From NCBI GenBank assembly GCA_002409585.1, contig DHNP01000043.1, positions 1 through 35,322 on the forward strand: a stretch of DNA of 35,322 bases. The letters run 5' to 3'. The stretch is from Ruminococcaceae bacterium UBA5413. GTDB taxonomy: Bacteria; Bacillota; Clostridia; Oscillospirales; Acutalibacteraceae. Position 1 is the first letter of the stretch. Every line of letters starts with the position of its first letter. The notes under the pieces were generated by a model. That model saw only the letters and a list, made by a program, of their open reading frames with translations. It searched no databases and had not been told where the DNA came from. This document shows, one piece after another, positions 15,279 to 22,506 of this stretch. Both the position numbers and the translations under genes were made by a program.

Positions 15279-15802
15279 GGCAGCAACACCCTTTCACCCT
15301 TTTCAAGCCCACAGGGCCACTCTATCCATCGGTTAAGCCCAACGAGCCTGTCAACTTCCGTCCCGTACTCTGCGGCTATGTCCCAAAGGTTCTCCCCGCC
15401 TTTACATATATATGTCCCTCCCGCAATGTCCGTTTCCTTCTCTTCCTGCAGCGAAAAGTCCTCCAAAAACACAAATTCATATGCTATGCAGTCAGGTTTA
15501 GCCGCCCCTTTCACCGTAAGCGACGAAAAGACCGCCGTAAACGGTTCCGCACCGGGCAGACTGAGTTTTCCCGGGCCCGAAAGCGAAAAAACCGCGGCGA
15601 GCTTTTTAAACTCGCCGGCACAGTTTTTCCCTGTGAAACGCCCGCCGCCCGTTACGGTGCGGCCCTTTTCGCCTAACGCCTGCACAATGCTGCCCGCGTA
15701 CGGTACAGTAAACGCGCCTATGCTTTTAGCGCGCTCTATTTTTATATTTTCAGGATTATACGGCCATACGTAATCTTTATAACTCATCGGAGCAAACGCC
15801 AT
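15275..15802 (-). CDS. LysM-containing tail protein (XkdP-like), about 175 aa
   Basis: The N-terminal two thirds (YVWPYNPENIKIERAKS, GGGRFTGKNCAGEFKKLA, LSLPGAEPFTAVFSSL, IAYEFVFLEDFS) match the conserved domain of PBSX XkdP and related proteins near the hub. The last ~45 residues are a LysM peptidoglycan-binding domain (TYICKGGENLWDIAAEYGT). In myophages it follows the tape measure and connects hub and tube. The start at 15802 has GAGGAGGAGGG just before it; an alternative ATG at 15826 lacks a good site. Here it directly follows the stopper-like gene, where tube, chaperone and tape measure genes would be expected. Confidence 0.85.
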   Translation of the reverse strand: MAFAPMSYKDYVWPYNPENIKIERAKSIGAFTVPYAGSIVQALGEKGRTVTGGGRFTGKNCAGEFKKLAAVFSLSGPGKLSLPGAEPFTAVFSSLTVKGAAKPDCIAYEFVFLEDFSLQEEKETDIAGGTYICKGGENLWDIAAEYGTEVDRLVGLNRWIEWPCGLEKGERVLLP

Positions 15803-15854
15803 CTTTGCCCTCCTCCTCTGCGCCAAGCCGGCGCGGGTAACGGAGGTAGTCCAT
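15777..15854 (-). other. Possible 25-aa overlapping ORF at the module junction
   Basis: ATG at 15854 has GGAGG eight bases upstream and reads MDYLRYPRRLGAEEEGKDGV before a stop inside the LysM gene. The same frame is open further upstream as an acidic, helix-like segment (LTETDAEEISEAAE) that overlaps the end of the preceding gene in its -1 frame. It may be a coupling leader or the remnant of a deleted tail chaperone gene. It may also be chance. Confidence 0.25.
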
Positions 15855-15892
15855 TTCCGCCGCCTCCGAAATTTCTTCAGCGTCCGTTTCCG

Positions 15893-16555
15893 TCAGCCCT
15901 CTTTCCCGCGGCTTACCGCGGCGGCAAGCACTTCCACGCTCAACTGCGCCATGTCTGCGACACCGCCGCCCGCCTCGATATTTTTAGTCATGCATCCTGA
16001 GTAGACCGTCTTAAAGCCTCCGCGTTTTATAACTACGCTGAAGTTTTCGGCGCTGTAAACGTCGGCATCTTTTTCCGGTATAACATTATAAAGTTTTACC
16101 GTATATGAAGCGGCTCCCCCCGCCACCGAGCAAGGCATATTTTCGCCGAACGGCGTTACGACATCGGCCGACAGCGCGTCATACGCCGTGTAGCTGCCTG
16201 CCGACGCTATCTTTACACCGCCTGACTCTATGTAAACCTCCGTATCCGCTTCCGGAGGCAGCACTGACAGCACGGCCCACGCGTATATTTCCGCGCCGCC
16301 TGCCGTTACGGTGCCTGTGCGCTTTACCGAGTAATCGGTGCCTTTGCAGGCGAGCGTGCCTCCCGCCGACGGTTTTTCCGCAGCCGGCCCCATGTAAAGG
16401 TAGTGCAGGTCGTCGTAAAACTCCGCCGGCAGTTTTAGCCCTGCGGTGCTTTTATAGCTTAAAGGCCGTATCATTGCCGAGAGCCTGACGCCGTTTACTG
16501 TAACGATTTCTCCGTACCTGCCGAAAAAAAGTTCCACAGCCGAGCGCCTTGTCAC
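15893..16555 (-). CDS. Head-tail stopper-like protein with extra C-terminal domain, 220 aa
   Basis: The first ~100 residues (SAVELFFGRYGEIVTVNG, LHYLYMGPAAEKP, GTDYSVKRTGTVTAGG, IYAWAVLSVL) look like small neck or stopper proteins that close the capsid and join the tail. The last ~120 residues (from VYIESGGVKIAS, including YTVKLYNVIPEKDADV and SVVIKRGGFKTVYSG) form an unrelated beta-rich region I do not recognise. PBSX-like stoppers are usually about half this length, so this may be a fusion, possibly with a tail-terminator-like domain. The GTG start overlaps the stop of the adaptor gene (GTGA). Confidence 0.6.
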   Translation of the reverse strand: MTRRSAVELFFGRYGEIVTVNGVRLSAMIRPLSYKSTAGLKLPAEFYDDLHYLYMGPAAEKPSAGGTLACKGTDYSVKRTGTVTAGGAEIYAWAVLSVLPPEADTEVYIESGGVKIASAGSYTAYDALSADVVTPFGENMPCSVAGGAASYTVKLYNVIPEKDADVYSAENFSVVIKRGGFKTVYSGCMTKNIEAGGGVADMAQLSVEVLAAAVSRGKEG

Positions 16556-16920
16556 GCGCCTATCACCCCAAACACGAAACCGTCGTCTTTTAAGTAAGCC
16601 GCCGAGGCCGCGGCGGTCTCCTTAAATAATTCCCTTGCCGCAGGCAGGTTGTCGGTGCTTTCGCTCACCTTTATATCGCCAGCCGAAAAAGAGCCTTTGC
16701 AGCAGCCTGCGTCGATAAGCGCTTTTTTGTAAAACGCCAGCGCCGCGGCACACCGGCACAGCGCGCTTTCGCCTTCTCCGCCGCAGTTTTCGCGTTTGCG
16801 CGCGGATATCTCCGCTGACGCGGCAGCACAAAGCGGGCTGTACTTTTCCGCCTCATCCTCCGTTATACCGCAGTAAAGAGCGAAAAGTGAAAGCACACTG
16901 TCCCCGTTAGTTTCAGCCAA
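16552..16920 (-). CDS. Head-tail adaptor (gp6-like) protein, 122 aa
   Basis: A small all-helical protein (LSLFALYCGITEDEAEKYSP, ASAEISARKRENC, CRCAAALAFYKKALI, NLPAARELFKETAAASAAYL) similar in plan to gp6/XkdH-like adaptors that form the ring under the portal. The start is TTG at 16920 with AGGAG seven bases upstream. It sits between capsid and stopper-like gene as expected. It is unusually rich in cysteine and alanine. Assignment is by fold plan and order. Confidence 0.65.
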   Translation of the reverse strand: MAETNGDSVLSLFALYCGITEDEAEKYSPLCAAASAEISARKRENCGGEGESALCRCAAALAFYKKALIDAGCCKGSFSAGDIKVSESTDNLPAARELFKETAAASAAYLKDDGFVFGVIGA

Positions 16921-16950
16921 GCTACCACTCCTTTTTACGTTTGTCCAGCA

Positions 16951-17958
16951 TCAATATGTAAGTACTTTGACAGCGCCGTCGAAGATTTTTGCAAAGCCCG
17001 ATATAACGCTTATGGAGGCGCGTTCAAGCTGCCTGTCTATGAGCTTGTCATAGTCTGTAAGCACGCCTCCCGCCTGCACCATCTCAAGGGTGCAGGCACT
17101 GTCGAGGCCGATTATTTTACCGGCGTCCATTTCAGGCACGTGCAGAAGGCTTGCGCCCAGCGGGCTTAAGAGCTTTCCTGTGCCCTGGAAGTTAAGCCCC
17201 GCCGTGGCATCCTTAAATTCCGCTATGCCGAGTATGTCTTTCATCGCGGTTGTTGAAGCAAGCATTGTGTCCAGCCTGTAAGGCGGGAACTCGCCCCACA
17301 GGTTTATCATGTCGGCGTAAACCGGCGTTTTGCCCGCGGCCTTTACATTTTCTGCCGGTGAAGCGCCGTCGTCGCCGTTTAAAAGGACGCCCACCGCGTC
17401 TGAAAGCTGCGCGCGCGATATATACGCGCCAATCTGCTTTAAAGTAACCGTAAAGAGGTCGAGCCTTTGGAAACGTATCGCCTCGTAGCTTGCCACAAGC
17501 ATGCGCCCGCGTTTATACAGCTTTACAAGGTGGTCTTTCGTTTTTACTTCCGTCTGGGGTATCTGCGCGCCCTCTGCCACAGGCTTGAGGGTTTTGTCAT
17601 CGTTCCCCGGCACCGACGTTATGGTGCGGTAGTCCATTGAGTCTATGTTCGTTGTCGCCGCGACTATTTTGGGCAAAAGGTTTTCACCCTCCATGCCCTG
17701 CCGCACGGCGCGTGAAACGTACTCCGGGAAAAGCGCCGACGAGCCTGTGCTCTGGAAGAATTTCTCTATCCTGTCAGAGGAAGGGCCGCCTACTTTTATA
17801 CCGAACCTTTTAAGCTGCCTGCCGTAAGCGTCAAGGCCCTGCAGCGGCGTGCCGGAGTAATTTTCAGATGGGTCGAGACTTTCAAGTACCTGCGTGAAGG
17901 TTTTGCCCGGCACGCAGTACATGCCTTTTTCAAGTTTTACCGATTCATAATAAGCCAT
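16951..17958 (-). CDS. Phage major capsid protein (HK97 fold), 335 aa
   Basis: An XkdG-like capsid protein. An N-terminal delta-like segment (MAYYESVKLEKGMYC) is followed by the core: ALFPEYVSRAVRQGMEGENL, the TTNIDSMDYRTITSVPGND strand, VKLYKRGRMLVASYEAIRFQ, RLDTMLASTTAM and a C-terminal ALERASISVISGF-like P-domain strand. Length is normal. It follows a protease and a decoration gene, with AAGGAG before its ATG. The adjacent portal and terminase argue for a DNA-packaging shell and not an encapsulin. Confidence 0.88.
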   Translation of the reverse strand: MAYYESVKLEKGMYCVPGKTFTQVLESLDPSENYSGTPLQGLDAYGRQLKRFGIKVGGPSSDRIEKFFQSTGSSALFPEYVSRAVRQGMEGENLLPKIVAATTNIDSMDYRTITSVPGNDDKTLKPVAEGAQIPQTEVKTKDHLVKLYKRGRMLVASYEAIRFQRLDLFTVTLKQIGAYISRAQLSDAVGVLLNGDDGASPAENVKAAGKTPVYADMINLWGEFPPYRLDTMLASTTAMKDILGIAEFKDATAGLNFQGTGKLLSPLGASLLHVPEMDAGKIIGLDSACTLEMVQAGGVLTDYDKLIDRQLERASISVISGFAKIFDGAVKVLTY

Positions 17959-17974
17959 ATTTTTCTCCTTACCG

Positions 17975-18322
17975 TCAAAGAATTACGCCGCATTCGTGCG
18001 AAACGGCATCAACGTCCGTAACAAGCAGGCTCCTGCCTCCCGTTGTAACGGTTTTAACTCCGCCGGCCCCGTCGGCGGCAAGCGCGGCATAGCCAACGGC
18101 GGGAGCCGCCCCGCCGGAGTACGGCACTTTAACGTAGCCCGCGAGCTGCACTGCGCAGTACCCGCCGCGTGCGTTAAGCGCGGTTCCGCAAAAAGCGTCG
18201 CCGTCAGAGCAGGCGTCCACCGTACCGTTTGCCGTGATTTTTACCGGCGCGCCGGCCGTGACTTCGCTTCCGGTTTTAAAAGTCGCCGCCTTTGCCCCGT
18301 AGCCGTTAAGTGATATATCCAT
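17975..18322 (-). CDS. Capsid decoration-like protein (DUF2190 type), 115 aa
   Basis: A small Gly/Ala/Val-rich beta protein (VTAGAPVKITANGTVDACSD, CGTALNARGGYCAVQLAGYV, AVGYAALAADGAGGVKTVTT) of the kind encoded between protease and major capsid protein in many phages and used to cement the shell. AAGGAGG precedes its ATG by six bases. The assignment rests on composition, repeat-like beta pattern and gene order. Confidence 0.7.
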   Translation of the reverse strand: MDISLNGYGAKAATFKTGSEVTAGAPVKITANGTVDACSDGDAFCGTALNARGGYCAVQLAGYVKVPYSGGAAPAVGYAALAADGAGGVKTVTTGGRSLLVTDVDAVSHECGVIL

Positions 18323-18342
18323 TTTTATCCTCCTTAATAAAA

Positions 18343-19323
18343 TCAGATTTTAAACTGTGCATTTTCATCGTCGCCGCTGCCGCGCACCGCCGGCATTAAC
18401 TGCGGCGTCACAGGCAGTTCTTTTCCCGCCTGCTTTTTAAAGGCATCGGTAAAGCATTCCATATCTTCTATGCCAATGCCGGAGGCCGCCCTTTTCACTG
18501 TTTCCTCCGGTATAAGCGGATGCGCCATCACGGCGTACCTTACGAAGTCCTTTTCCGTCCTTTCACGGTAAGCGCGCCCGGCGGCGGCATCCTTTTCAAG
18601 GCCGGCAGCTTTTGCGAGCAGTTCCCCGCACTGTTCTTTGGTAAGCGTGACGCAGCTTTCAGCTTTTTCAAGCTTCTTTAAAATATCTTCCGTATCCTTT
18701 ACCCCTTTTCCGTCGTAAGTTTTTATTACCCCCGCTTCCCTCTGTGCCGGCACGGCCACAAACGACCATTCGTAAGCGTCCGTCGGCTCGTCGAGGACGG
18801 CGCAGCAGACAACGCCGCCGTAAGTTTTGCCGCGCTCGTGTTCGCAGCGGGAGTTTTTAAGGTCTGCCCCGCATACGCTGCACGTAACTTTTGAAACAGC
18901 GCAGCCGACGCTCACTTCTTTTTTAATCCCGCTGTCAAGCTCGGTAATGAAGTCCGAGTTACCGTTCGTTTTAGGCATGTAAGCCATGCCTACAAGGCGT
19001 GTGTAAGTCTCGCCGCACGACGTTTGCCTGCTGCCGTCTTTTTCAACGCGGCATGAGTATATGCGGGCCGTCTGGTTCTGCGCTTTTACATCATGGTTCA
19101 GGACGCCTGTTTTGCCTACGAAAAGCTGTGAAAGCTTTTCAATGGCGCTTAAAGAAAACCTCTCGCCGTCCCTGTCCGCTTCGTTGTCGCACAGTACTAC
19201 GGGAAATGTGTAAAGCTCGCCGGCTTTAAATTCCCGCCGAGTGTAAGTGTTTATCACGGCAAGGTCGTTTTTGTCCGGTATTTTTCCTCCCTTGCATACA
19301 TACCCGCCTTTTTTAGAGTCCAC
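18343..19323 (-). CDS. Prohead protease / scaffold-like protein (XkdF type), 326 aa
   Basis: The N-terminal two thirds resemble XkdF-like phage maturation proteins: GELYTFPVVLCDNEADRDGE, a GKTGVLNHD motif (candidate catalytic His), the strand VSVGCAVSKVTC, and YEWSFVAVPAQREAGVIK. A Cys-rich insert, CSVCGADLKNSRCEH, looks like a small zinc site. The last ~110 residues are helical (DTEDILKKLEKAESCVTL onward) and suit a scaffold domain. Start GTG at 19323 has GGGGG upstream at long spacing. Protease activity itself is not certain from sequence. Confidence 0.75.
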   Translation of the reverse strand: MDSKKGGYVCKGGKIPDKNDLAVINTYTRREFKAGELYTFPVVLCDNEADRDGERFSLSAIEKLSQLFVGKTGVLNHDVKAQNQTARIYSCRVEKDGSRQTSCGETYTRLVGMAYMPKTNGNSDFITELDSGIKKEVSVGCAVSKVTCSVCGADLKNSRCEHERGKTYGGVVCCAVLDEPTDAYEWSFVAVPAQREAGVIKTYDGKGVKDTEDILKKLEKAESCVTLTKEQCGELLAKAAGLEKDAAAGRAYRERTEKDFVRYAVMAHPLIPEETVKRAASGIGIEDMECFTDAFKKQAGKELPVTPQLMPAVRGSGDDENAQFKI

Positions 19324-19381
19324 CTGATTTACGCCCCCTTATTTATAAGCCGTTAATAAAGTCATGTAAACGCAGAATACT

Positions 19382-20479
19382 TTACTTGCCGATGTCTTTT
19401 AAAATCTTGTCTGCCCTCGCGTTCTGGTACCGTGCCGTCGAGAGTTCCGTAGCATCCTGTAAGGTTATGTCGTCCCAGTCGATGGTAAAGTCCGCATTCC
19501 TGCCGGCAAGGCGCATCCACATTGAGCATATTTTTGTTATCACCGGGTTTAAAAGCCTGCGGTACGCTTCAAGCTCGCTTGTGAGTATATCCGCCTGCTG
19601 GCTCGACATACGTTCCGTAGACGACCACGAAAGGCCGAGCAGAAACGGCGGTATGCCGAGCTTTGCGACTATCTGCTCAAGCATCTGCCTTACGGGGACT
19701 TCGCTGTCGAGTATCTGGCTGTCGGCGCCTATCGCCTTAATGCTCACGTCGCCTACCGAGATAAAGTCGCTGACGGAGCCCTTTTGCATTGCGCGGCTCC
19801 ATTCCGACGCTATCTGTCCGGCGCGTTCCTTTGCGTAGGCCATGCCTTCGCCGTCGCCGGGCGGCTTGTATGTGACCGCGAAGCGCACGTTGCCGAGGCG
19901 TTCCCAGTTAACGCCTATAGTGTTGAAAATCTGAAGCAGTATATTGCTTACAAACGGCAGCCCGTGCAGTATTGACACTCCGGCGGCGCTCCCCGGCGGC
20001 GGGTTTAAAGCCGAGCATAACACAAGCTGCGGATACCTTACGGGCACGCTTTTTCCGTTTTCACGCCGCAGCACCTGTATCTCAAGAGGCGAAGCGGCTT
20101 TCAGCTCAACGTCGTCGAGCGAAGCGTTGTAAAGCGCCGCTATCTGCCCGTTATGCACCACCATTTCACCGACTGCGTTACCGTAGGTGAGCAGCTGTGA
20201 AAGGTACCCGTCAATAAAGCTCTCGGCCCCAAGCTGTGTGGAGTTGACGCGCACGTTTTTAAGGAAGCTGTTTATCTCCCTCTCCGTGTTTTTATCCGAC
20301 GCCTTTATTTCAAATTCCCCAATAAGCCGCAGTATCTTGCATATACCCGCGTCTATGAGCGGCACAGCCTCCCGCAGGGCATCGTAAAGGCGCCGCTGGC
20401 CTGCCGCGAGCGGCACATAGCTGCCGATCTCCGTAAACGGCATGGCGTGCGGTGAGGTCTGCACGGACTTTGCGGCCAA
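19382..20479 (-). CDS. Phage portal protein, 365 aa
   Basis: A dodecameric-portal-type protein. Recognisable parts are the N-terminal helical region with VPLIDAGICKILRLIG, the segment ESFIDGYLSQLLTYGNAVGE, the wing strands QIAALYNASLDDVELK, and the stem/crown region MLEQIVAKLGIPPFLLGLSW followed by ADILTSELEAYRRLLNPVI. Slightly short for the family. Start TTG at 20479 has a weak GGA site, and the frame is open a little further upstream without a better start. It lies between terminase and protease as in PBSX. Confidence 0.88.
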   Translation of the reverse strand: MAAKSVQTSPHAMPFTEIGSYVPLAAGQRRLYDALREAVPLIDAGICKILRLIGEFEIKASDKNTEREINSFLKNVRVNSTQLGAESFIDGYLSQLLTYGNAVGEMVVHNGQIAALYNASLDDVELKAASPLEIQVLRRENGKSVPVRYPQLVLCSALNPPPGSAAGVSILHGLPFVSNILLQIFNTIGVNWERLGNVRFAVTYKPPGDGEGMAYAKERAGQIASEWSRAMQKGSVSDFISVGDVSIKAIGADSQILDSEVPVRQMLEQIVAKLGIPPFLLGLSWSSTERMSSQQADILTSELEAYRRLLNPVITKICSMWMRLAGRNADFTIDWDDITLQDATELSTARYQNARADKILKDIGK

Positions 20480-20520
20480 AGTTCCTTTTTTCTTTTTAAA
20501 TATTTAAAATGCCTCCTCTT

Positions 20521-21765
20521 TCAGCGCTGCGCGGCAATGGCGAAAAAGCCCGTCTCAGGCTTAAGCGCCGTTGTTGCAAAGTAACGTATGTCGTCCATTG
20601 CGTGGTCGTTTTCTTTTACCGGCACATCCGCTTTGCCGTTTTCCGCCCAGCGGTAAAGGCCGAACTCACGCACGGCGTCCTTGCAGCAGCGGCATATCTT
20701 CACCTCTCCGCTTTTAAGCGCCGCGCCCGTGCGGCGTATGCCGTCCACAACAGAATTGTCAGCTTTAAAAACGCGGTACCTGCCGTGCCGCCGTATTGTT
20801 TCCATAAAGCTTGCCGCCGACGGGTCAACCGTGACAAAGTCCGCCGTGCGCCCTGAGCAGAGTTTTTCAAGCGCTGAGTAGTGCTCCTCGTCGGTCCTTT
20901 GAAAGCCTTTGCGCCGTGAATCGAAGTAGTACTCGTCTATGCGGTACCATACGCCGCCGTTTTTGCCCCATAAGCCCATAGAGCATGGATTAACCGTGCC
21001 GTAGTCGCATGAAACCGCAAAGCGTGAAAAGCCTCCGCGCGGTACCTCGCAGAACATTTTATCTGTCATAAAAGGGTATATCAGCCCTTCGTCCGACACC
21101 CATCTGCCGAGTATGAACCTCTCGTAAAAGGCGCCTGTGTAAAGCGACTTGTAGCGCTCTATGATCTTACGGCTCAGCGACGGGTTGTCCTCCATTGTAA
21201 AGTGCAGGTACAGAGCGTTCCTGCTTTCGGCTTTCTGTATCCACTCGCGGTAAAACCAGTGGCCGGGGTTTTCAGGGTTGCAGTTAAACCAAAACTTCGA
21301 GCCGTCAACGCTGCACCGCGCAAGCGCCTGCTCTACAAAAGAGCGCGGCATAAGCGCCGCTTCGTCGAAAAAAACGCCCGACAGGGTCATGCCCTGTATA
21401 AGCGCGGCCGAGCCTTCGTCTTTTCCGCCGAAAAGGAAAAAGCGGTTGTGCCTGCCAAGGTAAGAAATATCAATAAGGTTTTCACCGGCTTTATAACCGC
21501 ATGAAAAGCCGGACTCGCAAAGTGCCGGTATGAGCGCCGTTATTATATTCCTTTTAAGTGAGCGTATCGTTTTGCCGTATATGGCAAAAGACGCGCCCTC
21601 AAACCTGTAAAACGCCCACATCACAAACGAAATGCCCATGCACAGCGTTTTTCCGCTCCTGACAGCGCCGTCGCAAATTACAGCGTCGCAGTCCCTGTAC
21701 GGGCTTTCCTCACACCACCATGAAAGCGCCATGAGCTGCTTTTCAGAAAAAGGTTCAAACTCCAT
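20521..21765 (-). CDS. Terminase large subunit (PBSX XtmB type), about 414 aa
   Basis: The packaging motor that pumps and cuts DNA. Walker A is CDGAVRSGKTLCMG (about residue 35), Walker B LSGVFFDEAALMP, the coupling motif follows as NCNPENPGHWFY, and the nuclease domain starts FAVSCDYGTVNP with acidic residues also in FVTVDPSAASF and HAMDDIRY. The start at 21765 (MEFEPFSEKQ) is chosen for its GGGGACGG site and the family N-terminus; it overlaps the small terminase gene by 11 bases. All key residues are present, so the enzyme may still be active. Confidence 0.93.
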   Translation of the reverse strand: MEFEPFSEKQLMALSWWCEESPYRDCDAVICDGAVRSGKTLCMGISFVMWAFYRFEGASFAIYGKTIRSLKRNIITALIPALCESGFSCGYKAGENLIDISYLGRHNRFFLFGGKDEGSAALIQGMTLSGVFFDEAALMPRSFVEQALARCSVDGSKFWFNCNPENPGHWFYREWIQKAESRNALYLHFTMEDNPSLSRKIIERYKSLYTGAFYERFILGRWVSDEGLIYPFMTDKMFCEVPRGGFSRFAVSCDYGTVNPCSMGLWGKNGGVWYRIDEYYFDSRRKGFQRTDEEHYSALEKLCSGRTADFVTVDPSAASFMETIRRHGRYRVFKADNSVVDGIRRTGAALKSGEVKICRCCKDAVREFGLYRWAENGKADVPVKENDHAMDDIRYFATTALKPETGFFAIAAQR

Positions 21766-22084
21766 GTTTACCGTCCCCGCCGAAAGAATCCGCGCATTTT
21801 TCCAAAGCGCGGTAAAGCGGCGAGCCGCTTTCACCCTTTTCTTCAAGCTCGCGCAGGCACTTCATGGCTTCCATACGGTCGTAGAACTTTATTTCCACCG
21901 CGCCGCCTTTCTGCCTCTTTATCTCAGCTATGCTGTAAAGGTCCATTTCCCTTAACGACGCTATGTCGGCCTCGTCGGTAAAAAGCAGGCTCACGGCGTC
22001 GTTTACCTTGCCGTAGGCGATTTTTTCAAGGCCGCCTTTTACGCTTCTGCATTGGCTTTTTTTACGTGCGCTTTCTTTTTGCAA
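21755..22084 (-). CDS. Short small-terminase-like protein, 109 aa
   Basis: After a basic N-terminus (QKESARKKSQCRS), the protein carries the region typical of the C-terminal half of clostridial PBSX-like small terminases: LEKIAYGKVNDAVSLLF, the DLYSIAEIKRQKGGAVEIKF segment and FYDRMEAMKCLRELEE. The N-terminal helix-turn-helix DNA-binding domain of full XtmA (about 265 aa in PBSX) is absent. The start is a TTG with an ideal AGGAGG seven bases upstream, so the short form is deliberate. It is the first gene of the module and overlaps the large terminase gene. Confidence 0.75.
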   Translation of the reverse strand: MQKESARKKSQCRSVKGGLEKIAYGKVNDAVSLLFTDEADIASLREMDLYSIAEIKRQKGGAVEIKFYDRMEAMKCLRELEEKGESGSPLYRALEKCADSFGGDGKHGV

Positions 22085-22120
22085 CTTAAAACCTCCTTTC
22101 AGCCTACCCGCTTACAAAAT

Positions 22121-22150
22121 AAAAAATTGCCCTTTAGCGGGCAATTTTTA
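22121..22150. terminator. Hairpin terminator in the phage-module leader
   Basis: AAAAATTGCCC (22122-22132) pairs with GGGCAATTTTT (22139-22149), with a 6-base loop and T-rich tracts on both sides, so it can terminate in either direction. On the minus strand it lies about 25 bases before the ribosome site of the first phage gene. It either insulates the module or works as an attenuator for transcripts coming from upstream. Confidence 0.8.
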
Positions 22151-22252
22151 AAAATAAATATTTTTCTTGGCAGCTGTAATCATTAATAATACTATATACG
22201 CAATGCATAATACAGTACCTTTAAAAAGGCCGGGCGGTGAGTTTTTGGTTAA

Positions 22253-22429
22253 ATGGATATTATATCAAGCGGCGAACCTATATACAGCCAGATAACCGGC
22301 CAAATAAAAAACAAAATAATAACCGGAGACCTTAAGGCCGGTGAAGCGCTTCTGCCCGTTGCTGTTATAGCATTTACGGTGATATCGTGTTTCATTTCAT
22401 GTAAAATTATTTACAATAAGGAAATATAA
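22253..22429 (+). pseudogene. GntR regulator start fused to a membrane-protein end (58-aa scar)
   Basis: The frame reads MDIISSGEPIYSQITGQIKN, then KIITGDLKAGEALLP, which is the N-terminus of a GntR/YtrA-type regulator up to the first helix of its winged-helix domain. It then changes abruptly to a hydrophobic stretch (VAVIAFTVISCFISCKIIYN) and stops, like the last membrane helix of a permease. YtrA-type regulators commonly head ABC-transporter operons, so a single deletion inside such an operon would produce this. The rest of both genes is missing. Upstream is an imperfect ACTRTAT inverted repeat (about 22190-22215) that could be the old operator. This is the only coding trace in 22085-22506. 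Confidence 0.65.
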
Positions 22430-22449
22430 GCAGTTCTATAATAAAATTT

Positions 22450-22487
22450 ATGGCAGGCATTAAACCTGACGGTTCCATGCCTGCCAT
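22450..22487 (-). terminator. Terminator of the alr-HD operon
   Basis: ATGGCAGGCAT (22450-22460) is perfectly complementary to ATGCCTGCCAT (22477-22487), and AACC/GGTT extends the stem inward. On the minus strand AAATTTTATTA follows. It lies 20 bases beyond the HD gene stop. Confidence 0.7.
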
Positions 22488-22506
22488 TGTTATATAATTA
22501 TGTAAT

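Noticed and set aside
15901..15907. GGGAAAG heptamer, the lambda tail-chaperone slippery sequence, at the end of the stopper-like gene
   Set aside because: It lies in the wrong phase. The zero frame reads GGG AAA and not G GGA AAG, so standard -1 slippage would not pair, even though the -1 frame beyond it is open.
16951..17958. Encapsulin-like nanocompartment as an explanation for the capsid gene
   Set aside because: Portal, terminase, protease and adaptor genes surround it in normal phage order, which points to a DNA-packaging capsid.
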